A stretch of DNA of 46,152 nucleotides from Clostridium sp. (GCA_023667695.1 JAMOZY010000023.1:1-46152); one strand, 5' to 3'. Positions 26,264 to 35,546 are shown, counted from the first letter of the stretch. Numbers and translations: made by a program. The notes: generated by a model from the sequence alone, not told the origin.

Positions 26264-26902
26264 TTAATAACCGAATTCTTCTCCAATCAGAATGACCTTA
26301 ATCCGTCCCTGGATTCTGGAATACCGGGTAATGACCTCCTGGCAGCAGATGGTTTCCGGAGACAGGCAGTCCGCGCAGACTCCTGTTACGGCACAAGGGG
26401 TTTTACAGCTTAACCGGACGGTATTTGGAGGCGTTGCGCAGTTCTTGACCCGCTTCATGGCGGATTCTACATCCGGGCAGACCTTATTCATGCCGGCTAA
26501 GATGATTACATGCTCTGGTCCGTGAATCAGACAGGCAACCCGGTTTCCGGCACCGTCAATATTCACTAATTGTCCGTCTAAGGTGATGGCATTGGTACTC
26601 ATAAGATAATAATCCGCCATAACGGCTTTGGCAAAGACTTCACGCCGTTCCTCTGGTGTGGAAGCAGCCATACGGTCAATCAGGGTATAGTTCTTCTCTT
26701 TTAGTGCATCCATAAGTCCGGTTTCCCCTAAGGTCATGGAACCGCCCCAGCTGATGGTGGAAGCCTCCGGCATAAGTGCCAGGGCTTTTTCAACGGCAGA
26801 AGCAGCATCCGGACAATAATATCCCTCCATATTCCGCTTTTCCAGATGTTTAATGATTGTGGCAGCTTGTTGTGCATAAAAAGTTGATTTTGGTGTCGAC
26901 AT
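26264..26902 (-). CDS. LUD-domain (LutC/DUF162-like) protein
   Basis: A 212-residue soluble protein. ISWGGSMTLGETGLMDAL, DYYLMSTNAITLDGQLVNID, GAGNRVACLIHGPEHVIILA and GMNKVCPD are the LUD blocks; a Cys-rich ending (CKTPCAVTGVCADC, then CC) may bind metal. LUD proteins take part in lactate utilisation in other bacteria, but this stand-alone short form has no known substrate. The ATG at 26902 follows GAGAGGTTTTTCAC; the frame extends upstream through an intergenic repeat without an RBS. Monocistronic on the minus strand. Confidence 0.85.
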   Translation of the reverse strand: MSTPKSTFYAQQAATIIKHLEKRNMEGYYCPDAASAVEKALALMPEASTISWGGSMTLGETGLMDALKEKNYTLIDRMAASTPEERREVFAKAVMADYYLMSTNAITLDGQLVNIDGAGNRVACLIHGPEHVIILAGMNKVCPDVESAMKRVKNCATPPNTVRLSCKTPCAVTGVCADCLSPETICCQEVITRYSRIQGRIKVILIGEEFGY

Positions 26903-26931
26903 GTGAAAAACCTCTCTTTCCGGATGATTGA

Positions 26932-26980
26932 TTCCCGTGTGCAGCAAGCCGAATGGCTGCTTGCGGCGGGTTGGTTGACT
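26932..26980 (+). repeat. Short-form intergenic repeat D
   Basis: TTCCCGTGTGCAGCAAGCCG, ATGGCTGCTTGCGGCGGG and TTGGTTGAC fit the E1/E2 short form. It lies in the divergent gap 26903-27174 between the LUD and phosphoribosyltransferase genes. Confidence 0.55.
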
Positions 26981-27174
26981 ACCTATAAGTATAGCATTGT
27001 CACAAAGGATTCTCAATTGTTTTCGCAACATGTGCCGTGACAGGATTTTAAGGTGCTTATGGAACAAAGCGGACACGGCTGGAAATCCGGACATTGTTGC
27101 AGTAGATGCTTTACAAGCAAGTCAAAAAGGGGTAAGATACTAATATAATCGAAAAGACGGAGGAGGTCTCATAG

Positions 27175-27816
27175 ATGGAAAGAAATGCAATCAAGGTATA
27201 TTCCCAGTATAACAATTCCTTATCTGTAAAGGTGATTCCGGGGCATTTTGCGACGAATCATTCCCATATTAATTACTATATGGATATGACTACTTTGAAA
27301 ACAAGGCAGAGCATGGCATTGGCAGCCGCTAAGTCGATTGTGCATGAATATGTGAATAGTACAGTTGTTGATACCATTGTTTGTATGGATGGTACAGAAG
27401 TGGTAGGCGCATATCTGGCAGAGGAATTATCGGCAGCAGGCTTTATGTCTATGAACTCCCATAAGACTATTTATGTAATATCTCCAGAGATGAATTCCGT
27501 TGGACAGCTTGTATTCCGTGATAATCTCCAGCCGATGATTCGAAATAAGCATGTACTGCTTTTGCTGGCAACGGCCACTACCGGACGGACCATAGAGCGG
27601 GCTTTGGAATGTATTAAGTACTATGAAGGCAGTATTGCCGGAGTATCCGCACTCTTTTCGGCAGTGGATGAAATCGATGCATATGAGATTCACTCTATCT
27701 TCAAGACCAGTGATTTGCCGGAATATAAAACCTATGCACATACGGAATGTCCGTACTGTCAGGCAGGAGAAAAACTGGACGCAATCGTAAATAGCTATGG
27801 ATATATGAAAATCTAA
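27175..27816 (+). CDS. Phosphoribosyltransferase-like protein
   Basis: A 213-residue protein of the PRTase type I fold, closest by eye to orotate phosphoribosyltransferase-like regulators. A substrate-side VDTIVCMDGTEVVGAYLAEE and the later VLLLLATATTGRTIERAL are seen. The usual PRPP loop is hydrophobic, then D-D/E-D, then x-x-T-x-G; here A-T replaces the acidic pair (LATATTGRT), so catalysis is doubtful. A C-terminal CPYCQAG may bind metal. GGAGGAGG precedes the ATG; a TATAAT lies at about 27142. Confidence 0.7.
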   Translation: MERNAIKVYSQYNNSLSVKVIPGHFATNHSHINYYMDMTTLKTRQSMALAAAKSIVHEYVNSTVVDTIVCMDGTEVVGAYLAEELSAAGFMSMNSHKTIYVISPEMNSVGQLVFRDNLQPMIRNKHVLLLLATATTGRTIERALECIKYYEGSIAGVSALFSAVDEIDAYEIHSIFKTSDLPEYKTYAHTECPYCQAGEKLDAIVNSYGYMKI

Positions 27817-27825
27817 GACATGTAA

Positions 27826-27868
27826 GGAGCTGTCGTGCGAAGTGGATGGTACGCAGCTCCATTTTTTG
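27826..27868 (+). terminator. Rho-independent terminator
   Basis: GGAGCTG (27826-27832) and CAGCTCC (27854-27860) are followed by ATTTTTTG. It ends the phosphoribosyltransferase-like gene. Confidence 0.85.
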
Positions 27869-27871
27869 TGT

Positions 27872-27907
27872 AAAATAACTGCCGGGCCTGGAAAGAATCC
27901 GGCAGTT
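27872..27907 (-). terminator. Probable aminotransferase terminator
   Basis: AACTGCCGG (27877-27885) and CCGGCAGTT (27899-27907) form a perfect 9-bp stem. Read on the minus strand it is followed by ATTTTA. It lies 42 bp after the end of the aminotransferase gene. Confidence 0.6.
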
Positions 27908-27948
27908 GGTGTAAAATCCTTCTGAAATATGAACTTCTGGAAGATGAA

Positions 27949-29139
27949 TCAAAATGATTGATATTCCTTCGCCAGTGCTTCGAACACCGGAATCGAACGT
28001 AATACCTTTTCGGTTGGGATGCAGTAGCAGATTCGAAAGTGTCCCGGACAGCCGAAGGTATCACTGGGAACCAGAAGCAGGTCGTGCTGCTTGGCACGCT
28101 CACAGAAGGCACCCGCATTTTCCTCTAATGCCTTCGGGAACATATAGAAGGTTCCGCCCGGTTCTACGATGTCAAACCCAATCCGGGTCAGCTCTTTATA
28201 TAAAATAGTTTTGTTTTCTTCGTATACGGAAATGTCAGAAGTCATATCCAGTACCTTTGTTACGGCAAGCTGAATCAGGGAAGGCGGACAGTTGTGACCG
28301 ATTCCTCTGGAAATCTGCCCACACATGTCTACAATGCGGGCGGCATCCTTGCATGCCGGATTCACAGCAACGTACCCGATTCGCTCTCCCGGCAGGGAAA
28401 CGGACTTGCTGAAGGAATAGCAGACAATAGTGTTGTCGTAGTGCTTTGCAATGAATGGCGCATCTACTCCCTGAAAGACGATTTCCCGATATGGTTCATC
28501 AGATATAATGTAAATCTCATGACCGTATTCCTTTGATTTGGCAGTTAAGATGGCAGCCAGCCGGTCAATGGTAGCAGTGGAATATACAATGCCGGAAGGA
28601 TTGTTCGGTGTATTGATTAATACCGCCATGGTCTTTGGAGTAAGCATTTCTTCAAAGGCGTCAAAGTTAATCTGAAAGCTGGTAACATCTGCAGGCACTA
28701 CCTTTAAAACCGCACCGGTTTCATTTACATAATGATAATATTCCGGAAAGAAGGGGGCGAAGGTAATGACCTCATCACCGGGAACTGTAACGGCACGTAC
28801 GGCATGGGCGATAGCACCGGCAGCACCGACTGCCATGAAGATATCCTCCATTTGGAATGCCATATCAAATCTACGGTTCAGGGAATCGGCGATGGCCTGT
28901 CGAACGGAAGGGATGCCAAGACTTGGGCTGTAACCGTGGAGGGCAACCGGGTCCGTATTCTGAATCAGGTCAATTAAAGCATCCGTAAATGCCTGAGGGG
29001 TGGGAACACTGGGATTGCCTAAGCTGTAGTCAAAGACATTTTCATAGCCGATTTCCCTGGCGCGCTTAGAACCGTAATCAAATAATTCCCGAATGGCTGA
29101 CTTCTGGGAAGTCATATCAATATAGTGTTGTGATAACAT
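27949..29139 (-). CDS. PLP-dependent aminotransferase, class I/II
   Basis: A 396-residue fold-type I enzyme. Motifs: DYSLGNPSVPTP, GAAGAIAHAVRAV (PLP phosphate), LINTPNNPSGIVY, IISDEPYREIVF (Asp and Tyr of the PLP site), CYSFSKSVSLPGERIGY with the Schiff-base Lys, and FRICYCIP with the substrate-carboxylate Arg. It resembles AspC-like aminotransferases; the specific amino acid cannot be told. The minus-strand ATG lies at 29139 with AAGGAG upstream. Confidence 0.92.
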   Translation of the reverse strand: MLSQHYIDMTSQKSAIRELFDYGSKRAREIGYENVFDYSLGNPSVPTPQAFTDALIDLIQNTDPVALHGYSPSLGIPSVRQAIADSLNRRFDMAFQMEDIFMAVGAAGAIAHAVRAVTVPGDEVITFAPFFPEYYHYVNETGAVLKVVPADVTSFQINFDAFEEMLTPKTMAVLINTPNNPSGIVYSTATIDRLAAILTAKSKEYGHEIYIISDEPYREIVFQGVDAPFIAKHYDNTIVCYSFSKSVSLPGERIGYVAVNPACKDAARIVDMCGQISRGIGHNCPPSLIQLAVTKVLDMTSDISVYEENKTILYKELTRIGFDIVEPGGTFYMFPKALEENAGAFCERAKQHDLLLVPSDTFGCPGHFRICYCIPTEKVLRSIPVFEALAKEYQSF

Positions 29140-29281
29140 ATGAATTCTCCTTGTTTATCATGGCTTTTTGTATGATTTATGTACTGAATCCTATTGTATC
29201 GCCATTCATGAAATATTGCAAATGGATTGTGTCTTTTGCATCCTTCTGTTATTATTTTGAAAGAAAAGAGGTGTTGTATCC

Positions 29282-29944
29282 ATGGAAGGTCAATGGCCAA
29301 TGCTGGAGGAAATAAAAAAGAATCAGAGAACGGTTATACTGGCGTCCCAGTCCCCAAGAAGACGGGAGCTGCTGACACAGGCAGGCTTCCCTTATCAGGT
29401 AGAGCCATCACAGGTGATAGAGAAAATAACCAAAGAAGAGCCATGGGAAGTCGTAATGGAATTATCCCGGCAGAAAGCGGAGGATATTTATAAAAAGCAT
29501 ATGGGAGAATTGCAACGTGGGGATTCTTCTTATGCTGCAGCGCCAATTCTGGTAATCGGAGCGGATACGGTTGTAGCAGTTCAGAATCAGATACTGGGAA
29601 AGCCCCGTTCGGAACAGGAGGCATTTGATATGCTGGTACAGCTGCAGGGAAGGGTTCATCAGGTGTATACCGGTGTTGCCCTGTTCTGGAATGAAGAAAA
29701 TGAAATGCATAGGCATGTGTTTTATGAGCGGACGGAGGTGGAGTTTTATCCAATGGCAGAGCAGGAAATCCGGAATTATATCCAAACCGGTGACTGCATG
29801 GATAAAGCAGGGGCATATGGGATACAGACGCATTTTGGAGTATATATCCGGGGGATTCAGGGCGATTATAATAATGTAGTAGGGCTTCCCATTGCCAGAC
29901 TGTATCAGGAGATAAAAGAAATAAAAAGAGAGCATGGATTATAG
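29282..29944 (+). CDS. maf: Maf-family nucleotide pyrophosphatase
   Basis: A 220-residue protein. The signature ILASQSPRRRELL, the acidic VIGADTVVAVQ, KPRSEQEAFDMLVQLQGRVH and DKAGAYGIQ define Maf/YhdE house-cleaning pyrophosphatases, which remove non-canonical or modified nucleoside triphosphates. The start at 29282 carries a few residues before the core; AGAGG lies about 9 nt upstream. A later in-frame ATG at 29300 is an alternative. The zinc ribbon gene follows after 50 nt. Confidence 0.92.
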   Translation: MEGQWPMLEEIKKNQRTVILASQSPRRRELLTQAGFPYQVEPSQVIEKITKEEPWEVVMELSRQKAEDIYKKHMGELQRGDSSYAAAPILVIGADTVVAVQNQILGKPRSEQEAFDMLVQLQGRVHQVYTGVALFWNEENEMHRHVFYERTEVEFYPMAEQEIRNYIQTGDCMDKAGAYGIQTHFGVYIRGIQGDYNNVVGLPIARLYQEIKEIKREHGL

Positions 29945-29994
29945 TAATTTAGGAAATGAAGGAGCAGTAGAATTATAAAATAAGGAGAACAGCT

Positions 29995-30261
29995 ATGTAT
30001 TATGTACCGGACGGCACCCTGCGGTGTGGATTTTATGAGTGTAAGAAATGTGGGTATCGGTTTTTAGATTTGGCAACCGAGGAGGCAATTCCCTGCCCTT
30101 CCTGTGCGGAGGATTTTGACCCGGAAATCGGTCCGGATGAGGTAATGCCGGAAGAGCAGAACAGTGCGGAACTACTGGAGGTGATAGAAGGAGAGGATGT
30201 GGAAAAGATGGATACCTTGCTGAGCCTTGCTATCACCGGAGGCAATTACGACTGGATATAG
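29995..30261 (+). CDS. Small zinc-ribbon protein
   Basis: An 88-residue protein. YECKKCGYRFLDLATEEAIP and CPSC form a CxxC...CxxC zinc ribbon (about residues 15-36), followed by an acidic tail rich in E and D and ending LLSLAITGGNYDWI. No family name is certain. AAGGAG precedes the ATG. It probably shares an mRNA with the maf gene. Confidence 0.7.
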   Translation: MYYVPDGTLRCGFYECKKCGYRFLDLATEEAIPCPSCAEDFDPEIGPDEVMPEEQNSAELLEVIEGEDVEKMDTLLSLAITGGNYDWI

Positions 30262-30401
30262 CTCCCTTCCTTGTCCGGAATCTAAATTTCCTCTTAATTT
30301 TTTCAGAATTACTATAATAATGAATGGGTCTGTGCTATCATAGTCATGATAGTGCGGACTTGTTTTGATAAAGAAAGAGATTGGGATTGGCAGGTGGTAA
30401 T

Positions 30402-31493
30402 GTGAAATTCATGCATATAGCGGATGTGCATCTGGGCGTGGTACCGGATAAGGGAAAGCCATGGTCGGAGCAGCGGGGACAGGAGATAAAAAGCAGCTTT
30501 CAACGGCTGCTGGATACAGCGAAGCAGGAGGCGGTGGATGTCTTATTAATCGCAGGGGATTTATTTCATTTTCCGCCTACCACATCTATGCTAAAGGAGC
30601 TGGATGCACAATTAAGGGAGCTGGAGGATGTAACTACGATTCTGATTGCAGGCAACCACGATTACCGGACTGCCGGATGCCCCCTGGACCGTTATGAGTT
30701 TCAGTCCGATACCCTTTGCCTGAGGGCAGGAAAGGCGGAGCAGGTGGTGCTGGAGGATTTGGAAACCTGTATCACGGGCATCAGCTATGACCGCCAGATA
30801 ATTCCGGAACCGTTATATGATGAATTGACACCAGAGCTTCCGGGAGAGGAATTCCATGAGGGATATTTTCAAATCCTGTTGGCGCATGGAGGGGATGAGA
30901 AGCATAGCCCCATCAACCGGGAAGGACTGTTGAATTCCGGATTTGATTATATTGCCCTGGGGCATATTCATAAGCCGGAAATTATCGAAGCGGATAAGAT
31001 GATTTATCCCGGCTCCATAGAGCCGATTGACTATACGGATACCGGTGCCAGAGGCTATGTGATTGGAGAAGCGGTAAAGGGGAAGGATGGCTGGGACTGC
31101 CGGACGGAATGGCGGGAATTCAGCTGCCGGCAGTATGTGGATTTGCCGGTTGAGGTACGGCCGGAGATGACGAATTACCAGCTTCAGAAGCAGGTACAGG
31201 AGCAGATGGATGCACTGGGGCCGGAGCATATTTACCGCATTATACTGCAAGGCTGCCGGAGTGCGTTATTTCAGGCGGATTTCAATGGTTTGATGAATCT
31301 GTATCATATCTATGAAATTGTGAATCATACCCATGAGGCTTATGACCTGAAGCAGCTGCAAAGGGAAAATGCGGATAATCTGTTAGGACGGTATATCCAG
31401 AGCTTTCAGGGACAGGAGGACCAGCTTCATCAGCGTGCCTTGGAGTATGGTGTTAAGGCGCTGATGCGGTGTCGGGAGTTTGAGAGGAAATAA
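30402..31493 (+). CDS. SbcD/YhaO-like DNA repair metallophosphoesterase
   Basis: A 363-residue protein. Metallophosphoesterase motifs lie in order: HIADVHLG, LLIAGDLFHFPP, ILIAGNHDYR, LLAHGGD and IALGHIHKPE (all five metal-binding blocks). It resembles SbcD/YhaO, partner of an SbcC/YhaN-type ATPase encoded 2 nt downstream. The start is taken as GTG 30402 (V/M-K-F-M-H-I-A), after AGGTGG, because family members begin right at this strand; an in-frame TTG lies further upstream. Confidence 0.88.
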   Translation: MKFMHIADVHLGVVPDKGKPWSEQRGQEIKSSFQRLLDTAKQEAVDVLLIAGDLFHFPPTTSMLKELDAQLRELEDVTTILIAGNHDYRTAGCPLDRYEFQSDTLCLRAGKAEQVVLEDLETCITGISYDRQIIPEPLYDELTPELPGEEFHEGYFQILLAHGGDEKHSPINREGLLNSGFDYIALGHIHKPEIIEADKMIYPGSIEPIDYTDTGARGYVIGEAVKGKDGWDCRTEWREFSCRQYVDLPVEVRPEMTNYQLQKQVQEQMDALGPEHIYRIILQGCRSALFQADFNGLMNLYHIYEIVNHTHEAYDLKQLQRENADNLLGRYIQSFQGQEDQLHQRALEYGVKALMRCREFERK

Positions 31494-31495
31494 GG

Positions 31496-33130
31496 ATGTA
31501 TATAAGTAAGCTGTATTTACGGTGTTTTGGAAAATATCATAACCGGGAGCTGGAATTGCAAAAAGGCGTCAATCTGATTTATGGGCCGAATGAAGCCGGT
31601 AAGACGACGATAAAGGATTTTATTATCGGCATGTTCTATGGAATAGAGCGGCTGCGGGGAATTGCTGCCCGGACAGATGAATATACCCGGCATGAGCCAT
31701 TTGACGGTTCCGGCTATTCCGGCTCCATGGAGCTGGAGCAGGCAGGAAAGGCATATCTGATTGACCGGAGCTTTCGCAAGGACCAGAAGTCCTTAAAGGT
31801 ATATCAGCAGGATACGGGGAGAGAGCTGGATACCGGGGATGGGTCAGGACTTCCGGAGACGATGGTAGATATGGATAAGAACGGCTATGTTAATACCTTG
31901 TGTATATCCAGTCATGGTGCCGTTTACGGACAGGATTTGCAGGAGGAATTCCGGCAGTATATGATGAATGTCAATGCAACAAAGACTGGAAATCTGGATT
32001 TGAAGGATGCATATAATTATCTGAACGGACAGAAAAAGGCTTTGAACCGTAAAGGACTGGAAAATGAGCTGCAGGGCTTAAGCCGGAGGATGACAGAGGT
32101 GCATCTGGAGGAGGGGCTGGAGCAGATTGGAAGAGAGCGGGATGCGCTGGAGGAAAAGCTGGTTCACAGTTCCGGACAGAAAGAGCAAGAGCAGACGAAA
32201 AATACGAAGGAGAAGAGTCAGGCTTCCCTTTTTTCTATGAGCCGGGAGGAAAAAAAGCAGATGGACCCCCAGCTTCGGCAGATTATGGGCTTTATTAAGC
32301 TGTTGCTGGTTTTCGGGGGTGCCGCCTTGGTCTTAGTGTTGATTTTCCTGCTTCCGGTCTCATTGTATTACAAGGGCTGGTTATGTGTGATTGCGCTGGT
32401 GATTTCCTTATATGTATGGGTCATGGGCAGGGTTAAGCGTTCGGATAAAGGGAAGAAGAAGTCCTTGGATTCTGAAGATATCTCTGTGAAAGCGCCGTCC
32501 TCGAAAGGACCGGGAAGGGGGACGGATGCAGAAACGGGTACAGCCCGGATATTGGAATATAGCCGGAGGCTGTCGGACTTGCAGGTGCAGGAAAATGACC
32601 TCTTGAAGGAGTATGCAAGGCAGCAGGAGCTGCAGCTTCGGTATGAGGAAGTCAGGAACCGGCTCACAGAGACGGACCTTGAGATACAGGCCATCGACCT
32701 GGCGCTGCGTACTATCCAGGAATTGTCCGGTAATATATATGACCAGTATGGACCGGGAATCAGCAGACGGGTATCGGAGATGGTAAGCCGTATCACCAAG
32801 GGGCAGTATACGGATGTGAAGCTGGATGAACAGCTGCATATCAAGGTATGCAAGGATAGCCGGTATATTGGAGCAGAGTTCTTAAGTACCGGCACCCTGG
32901 AGCAGATTTATCTGGCGGTGCGTCTGGCTGTGGCGGAGGAGATGAGCCGGGCAGGCATGCCTCTGCTGCTGGATGATATCTTTGGAGCTTATGATGATGC
33001 GCGGCTGGAAGCGGTCTTACAATGCCTGGCTGCTTATGGGGCGGAGCAGGTGATACTCTTTACGGCAAGTGACCGCCTGGCGGATGCTTTGGACCAGACG
33101 GATATTGATTATAATTATATTGAAATTTAG
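31496..33130 (+). CDS. Short YhaN/SbcC-like ATPase with two membrane segments
   Basis: A 544-residue protein. The N-terminus has LYLRCFGKYHNRELELQKG and the Walker A GPNEAGKTT (K36); the C-terminus has FLSTGTLEQIYLAVRLAVAE (ABC signature region) and LLLDDIFGAYDDARLEAVL (Walker B). Between them, in place of the long coiled coil of YhaN (about 950 residues in Bacillus), lie a short charged stretch, two hydrophobic segments (about 265-285 and 290-308), and another helix. The partner nuclease gene ends 2 nt upstream, so the two form an operon. Membrane segments inside an SMC-like arm are a known YhaN trait; the short length is notable. Confidence 0.85.
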   Translation: MYISKLYLRCFGKYHNRELELQKGVNLIYGPNEAGKTTIKDFIIGMFYGIERLRGIAARTDEYTRHEPFDGSGYSGSMELEQAGKAYLIDRSFRKDQKSLKVYQQDTGRELDTGDGSGLPETMVDMDKNGYVNTLCISSHGAVYGQDLQEEFRQYMMNVNATKTGNLDLKDAYNYLNGQKKALNRKGLENELQGLSRRMTEVHLEEGLEQIGRERDALEEKLVHSSGQKEQEQTKNTKEKSQASLFSMSREEKKQMDPQLRQIMGFIKLLLVFGGAALVLVLIFLLPVSLYYKGWLCVIALVISLYVWVMGRVKRSDKGKKKSLDSEDISVKAPSSKGPGRGTDAETGTARILEYSRRLSDLQVQENDLLKEYARQQELQLRYEEVRNRLTETDLEIQAIDLALRTIQELSGNIYDQYGPGISRRVSEMVSRITKGQYTDVKLDEQLHIKVCKDSRYIGAEFLSTGTLEQIYLAVRLAVAEEMSRAGMPLLLDDIFGAYDDARLEAVLQCLAAYGAEQVILFTASDRLADALDQTDIDYNYIEI

Positions 33131-33147
33131 CAAGGGGAAGAAGCAGG

Positions 33148-33189
33148 AAGCTGTGAACCAGATGAAGATATTCGGTTTGCAGCTTTTTT
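33148..33189 (+). terminator. Rho-independent terminator
   Basis: AAGCTGTGAACC (33148-33159) pairs with GGTTTGCAGCTT (33174-33185), two wobbles, followed by TTTTG. It ends the SbcD/YhaN-like operon. Confidence 0.8.
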
Positions 33190-33221
33190 GATTTTAGTGA
33201 ATGATGAATGAAAATAGCAGT

Positions 33222-33260
33222 CTGTCGGGGCTTGATTATCAGAGAAAAATACCCCGACAG
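33222..33260. repeat. Inverted repeat upstream of the T7SS locus
   Basis: The perfect 9-bp arms CTGTCGGGG (33222-33230) and CCCCGACAG (33252-33260) have no T-run on the plus strand. It could be a regulatory or stability hairpin ahead of the type VII secretion promoter. Confidence 0.5.
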
Positions 33261-33324
33261 TATTCGACAAAAACCGGGAAATGATTTTTATTTTTGCAAT
33301 ATTCGTACTGTTTTTGCCAAACTA

Positions 33325-33353
33325 TTGATTTAGAATGTCGAATTGTAGACAAT
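33325..33353 (+). promoter_or_regulatory. Possible promoter of the T7SS locus
   Basis: TTGATT (33325-33330), a 17-bp spacer and GACAAT (33348-33353) lie 28 bp before the first ATG. Four of six consensus bases match in each hexamer. It is the best candidate in the gap. Confidence 0.4.
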
Positions 33354-33381
33354 AAAAGAAAACATTTGAAAAGAGGTAGTT

Positions 33382-34443
33382 ATGCAAATATTAGGGGTGG
33401 CAGAAAGCAAAGGAAGAAATTATATAGCATATACATTTGAGAATCCACATGTATTTTATGAGGTTGGCTATAAGGGACTGCGTGCAAGTCAAAATGTTGA
33501 TTTTGTTTCCTGTAATTATATGACATACAATGGCAGGATACGGCTGCTTTATCATATTGCTCCTTATTGTTCTCTTGCTACGGCAGTTACTGCTATGAGT
33601 CCGAATGCATTTGCCAATTTACTTGTCAATATGTTTGATGCCATTTTGGAAATTAGAAACAGCAGCTTTATCAATATTGAAACAGTAGAATTAGACCCTC
33701 AAAAGGTATTTGTTGATAGGGAAAAATTAAAACTGTATTTCATATATGTTCCGGTAAATGTACAGAGTTCACCGGAGCATTATTATACCATTTTGGATTA
33801 TGTCAAAAAGAGTATATTATATCTGATTCGAACCAATGAGAACCTTCGGAGCGACCTGATATCCAGAATTGAGCGGGAACTGACGGATTCCGGCAATTCA
33901 ATGGATAATCTGAGAAGTAATATTTCCGAGCTTTTAGGGATTTATCGGGAAACCGGCAACAATCCATATCGTGAGATATTGTATTCCGATAAGCGGACCA
34001 CATCCGAATTTGTACCGGAGCAGAGAAAGGAAAATGAAAAGACGGATAAAAGAAAGCCATGGTTTAAGCATGATAAAAAGAAGGAAGAGACTTCGTTTGC
34101 AGAAACCAGTGTGCTGTTGGAGGAATTCGTACCACAGATTGCTTTGATTCATTCGGATTCTCAATCCAGTGTGGAATTATTGATTGATAAACGGGAATAT
34201 ATTATCGGTCATCAGTCCGGCAGTGCAGATGGCTGTATTGATACGAATGCCGGTATCAGCAGACGGCATTGCAGAATATGCAATATAAACGGGAAAAACT
34301 ATATTGTGGATTTAACCAGTACCAATGGAACCTTTGTGAATGGAAAACGGATTACTCCGGAGCAGAATATTGAGATTACCCCAGGTGACAAAGTAAGGCT
34401 GGCGGATATGGAATTCCTGGTGGCAAATGGTACAGGAAGATAG
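33382..34443 (+). CDS. T7SS-locus DUF6382-FHA protein
   Basis: A 353-residue protein with no membrane segment. Residues of about 1-180 fit DUF6382, an EssB/YukC-like pseudokinase region (NGRIRLLYHIAPYCSLATAV; VELDPQKVFVDREKLKLYFI). A charged linker (K and E rich, about 210-240) carries T242-S-V-L. The C-terminal FHA domain (about 270-350) has YIIGHQSG, GISRRHCRI and TSTNGTFVNG; the Arg of the usual G-R is His here, so phosphothreonine binding may be weakened. It is the first gene of the T7SS locus and I infer it takes the place of EssB. AAAGAGGTAGTT precedes the ATG. Confidence 0.8.
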   Translation: MQILGVAESKGRNYIAYTFENPHVFYEVGYKGLRASQNVDFVSCNYMTYNGRIRLLYHIAPYCSLATAVTAMSPNAFANLLVNMFDAILEIRNSSFINIETVELDPQKVFVDREKLKLYFIYVPVNVQSSPEHYYTILDYVKKSILYLIRTNENLRSDLISRIERELTDSGNSMDNLRSNISELLGIYRETGNNPYREILYSDKRTTSEFVPEQRKENEKTDKRKPWFKHDKKKEETSFAETSVLLEEFVPQIALIHSDSQSSVELLIDKREYIIGHQSGSADGCIDTNAGISRRHCRICNINGKNYIVDLTSTNGTFVNGKRITPEQNIEITPGDKVRLADMEFLVANGTGR

Positions 34444-34493
34444 AAAAGGTGGTTTTACCTTACGAGAATGTTTATAAATGGGAGGATATAAAG

Positions 34494-35546
34494 ATGGATG
34501 GAAAGATACTCATTGCATGCAGGGATGAAGATTATCTGATGATGCTGGCAGAGAAGCTTTATTTGGAATTAGACAATAGTATTCAGGTAAACGCCATTTC
34601 CGATTATGAGTATTTGTTCCGGTATATCAATCAGGAAAAACCAGAAGAACAAATATTAATACTGGGACAGGAATATTATCTTGATAATCTGGAGCTTTCC
34701 GGATTCGACTGTATTGTTTTGCTGGATGAAAATGAAAAAATGATGCGTGTGGTCAATAGCAGGTTCGTAACCATTAATCCATTTTTAAAGTTGGATGCCA
34801 TTTATGATTTTATAACAAGCCAGACCTTGTTAAAAGATGTTCTGGAAAAAACGAAAAAGAAGGATACCAGATTGATAGCGGTGTATTCCCCGATAGGCGG
34901 TTCCGGAAAGACTACGGTTGCCTATGGCTTGAGTATGGCATTTGCAAAAGCATATAAGAAGGTGCTTTACATTAATCCGGCTCCGCTTCAGGACTTTGGA
35001 TTTTTATTTCAGAATCCGGATTCACTGGAGCCGAAGCTGGAACGGATGATTGCAAAGCAGGATGGAGGAACTATTTCTTTATTGCTGGAAGCAATCCGCA
35101 ATTATGGCTTTGATTATCTGCCTCCTGCCAGAATGTCTTTTGCCACGTTAGGCATCAGCTTAAAGGATTATGTATATGTAATTACGGAATTGAAGCGTAT
35201 TAATAAATATGACTATATCGTTATTGATATGATGAGTGAATTCAATGTGGAAATGGCACAGATGATAGGCCAGGCGGACCGAATCGTATGTATTGGCTTA
35301 CAGGATGCATATTCTGCATTTCGAATAAAACGGTTTCTGGATAATATTGATGCTGCAGATATGTCCCGGTACATCTTTCTGTGTAATAAATATGACGAAA
35401 AGCACAAGGATTATATGACGGAAAACAACAGCAGCATCAAGGTGAAGAAACAGATTGCATATATGCCGGAGCTGGAGCAGGCAGATAAACTGACCGAAGA
35501 GATGAAGGCGGTATTGGAACAGATTTCCATACTTTGTATTTCATGA
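34494..35546 (+). CDS. CpaE/MinD-like ATPase in the T7SS locus
   Basis: A 350-residue protein. The first 120 residues form a receiver-like domain with no clear phospho-Asp (ILIACRDEDYLMMLAEKL). The second part is a ParA/MinD-type P-loop ATPase: YSPIGGSGKTTVAYGLS (K139), then VLYINPAP and YDYIVIDMMSEF. This two-part layout matches CpaE/TadZ, which places secretion machines at poles; such ATPases recur in Lachnospiraceae T7SS loci. The ATG at 34494 follows GGGAGGATATAAAG; an upstream ATG at 34449 lacks an RBS. Confidence 0.82.
   Translation: MDGKILIACRDEDYLMMLAEKLYLELDNSIQVNAISDYEYLFRYINQEKPEEQILILGQEYYLDNLELSGFDCIVLLDENEKMMRVVNSRFVTINPFLKLDAIYDFITSQTLLKDVLEKTKKKDTRLIAVYSPIGGSGKTTVAYGLSMAFAKAYKKVLYINPAPLQDFGFLFQNPDSLEPKLERMIAKQDGGTISLLLEAIRNYGFDYLPPARMSFATLGISLKDYVYVITELKRINKYDYIVIDMMSEFNVEMAQMIGQADRIVCIGLQDAYSAFRIKRFLDNIDAADMSRYIFLCNKYDEKHKDYMTENNSSIKVKKQIAYMPELEQADKLTEEMKAVLEQISILCIS

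Noticed and set aside
26903-27094. An upstream extension of the LUD protein.
   Set aside because: The extension crosses an intergenic repeat and lacks an RBS; family members begin near the ATG at 26902.
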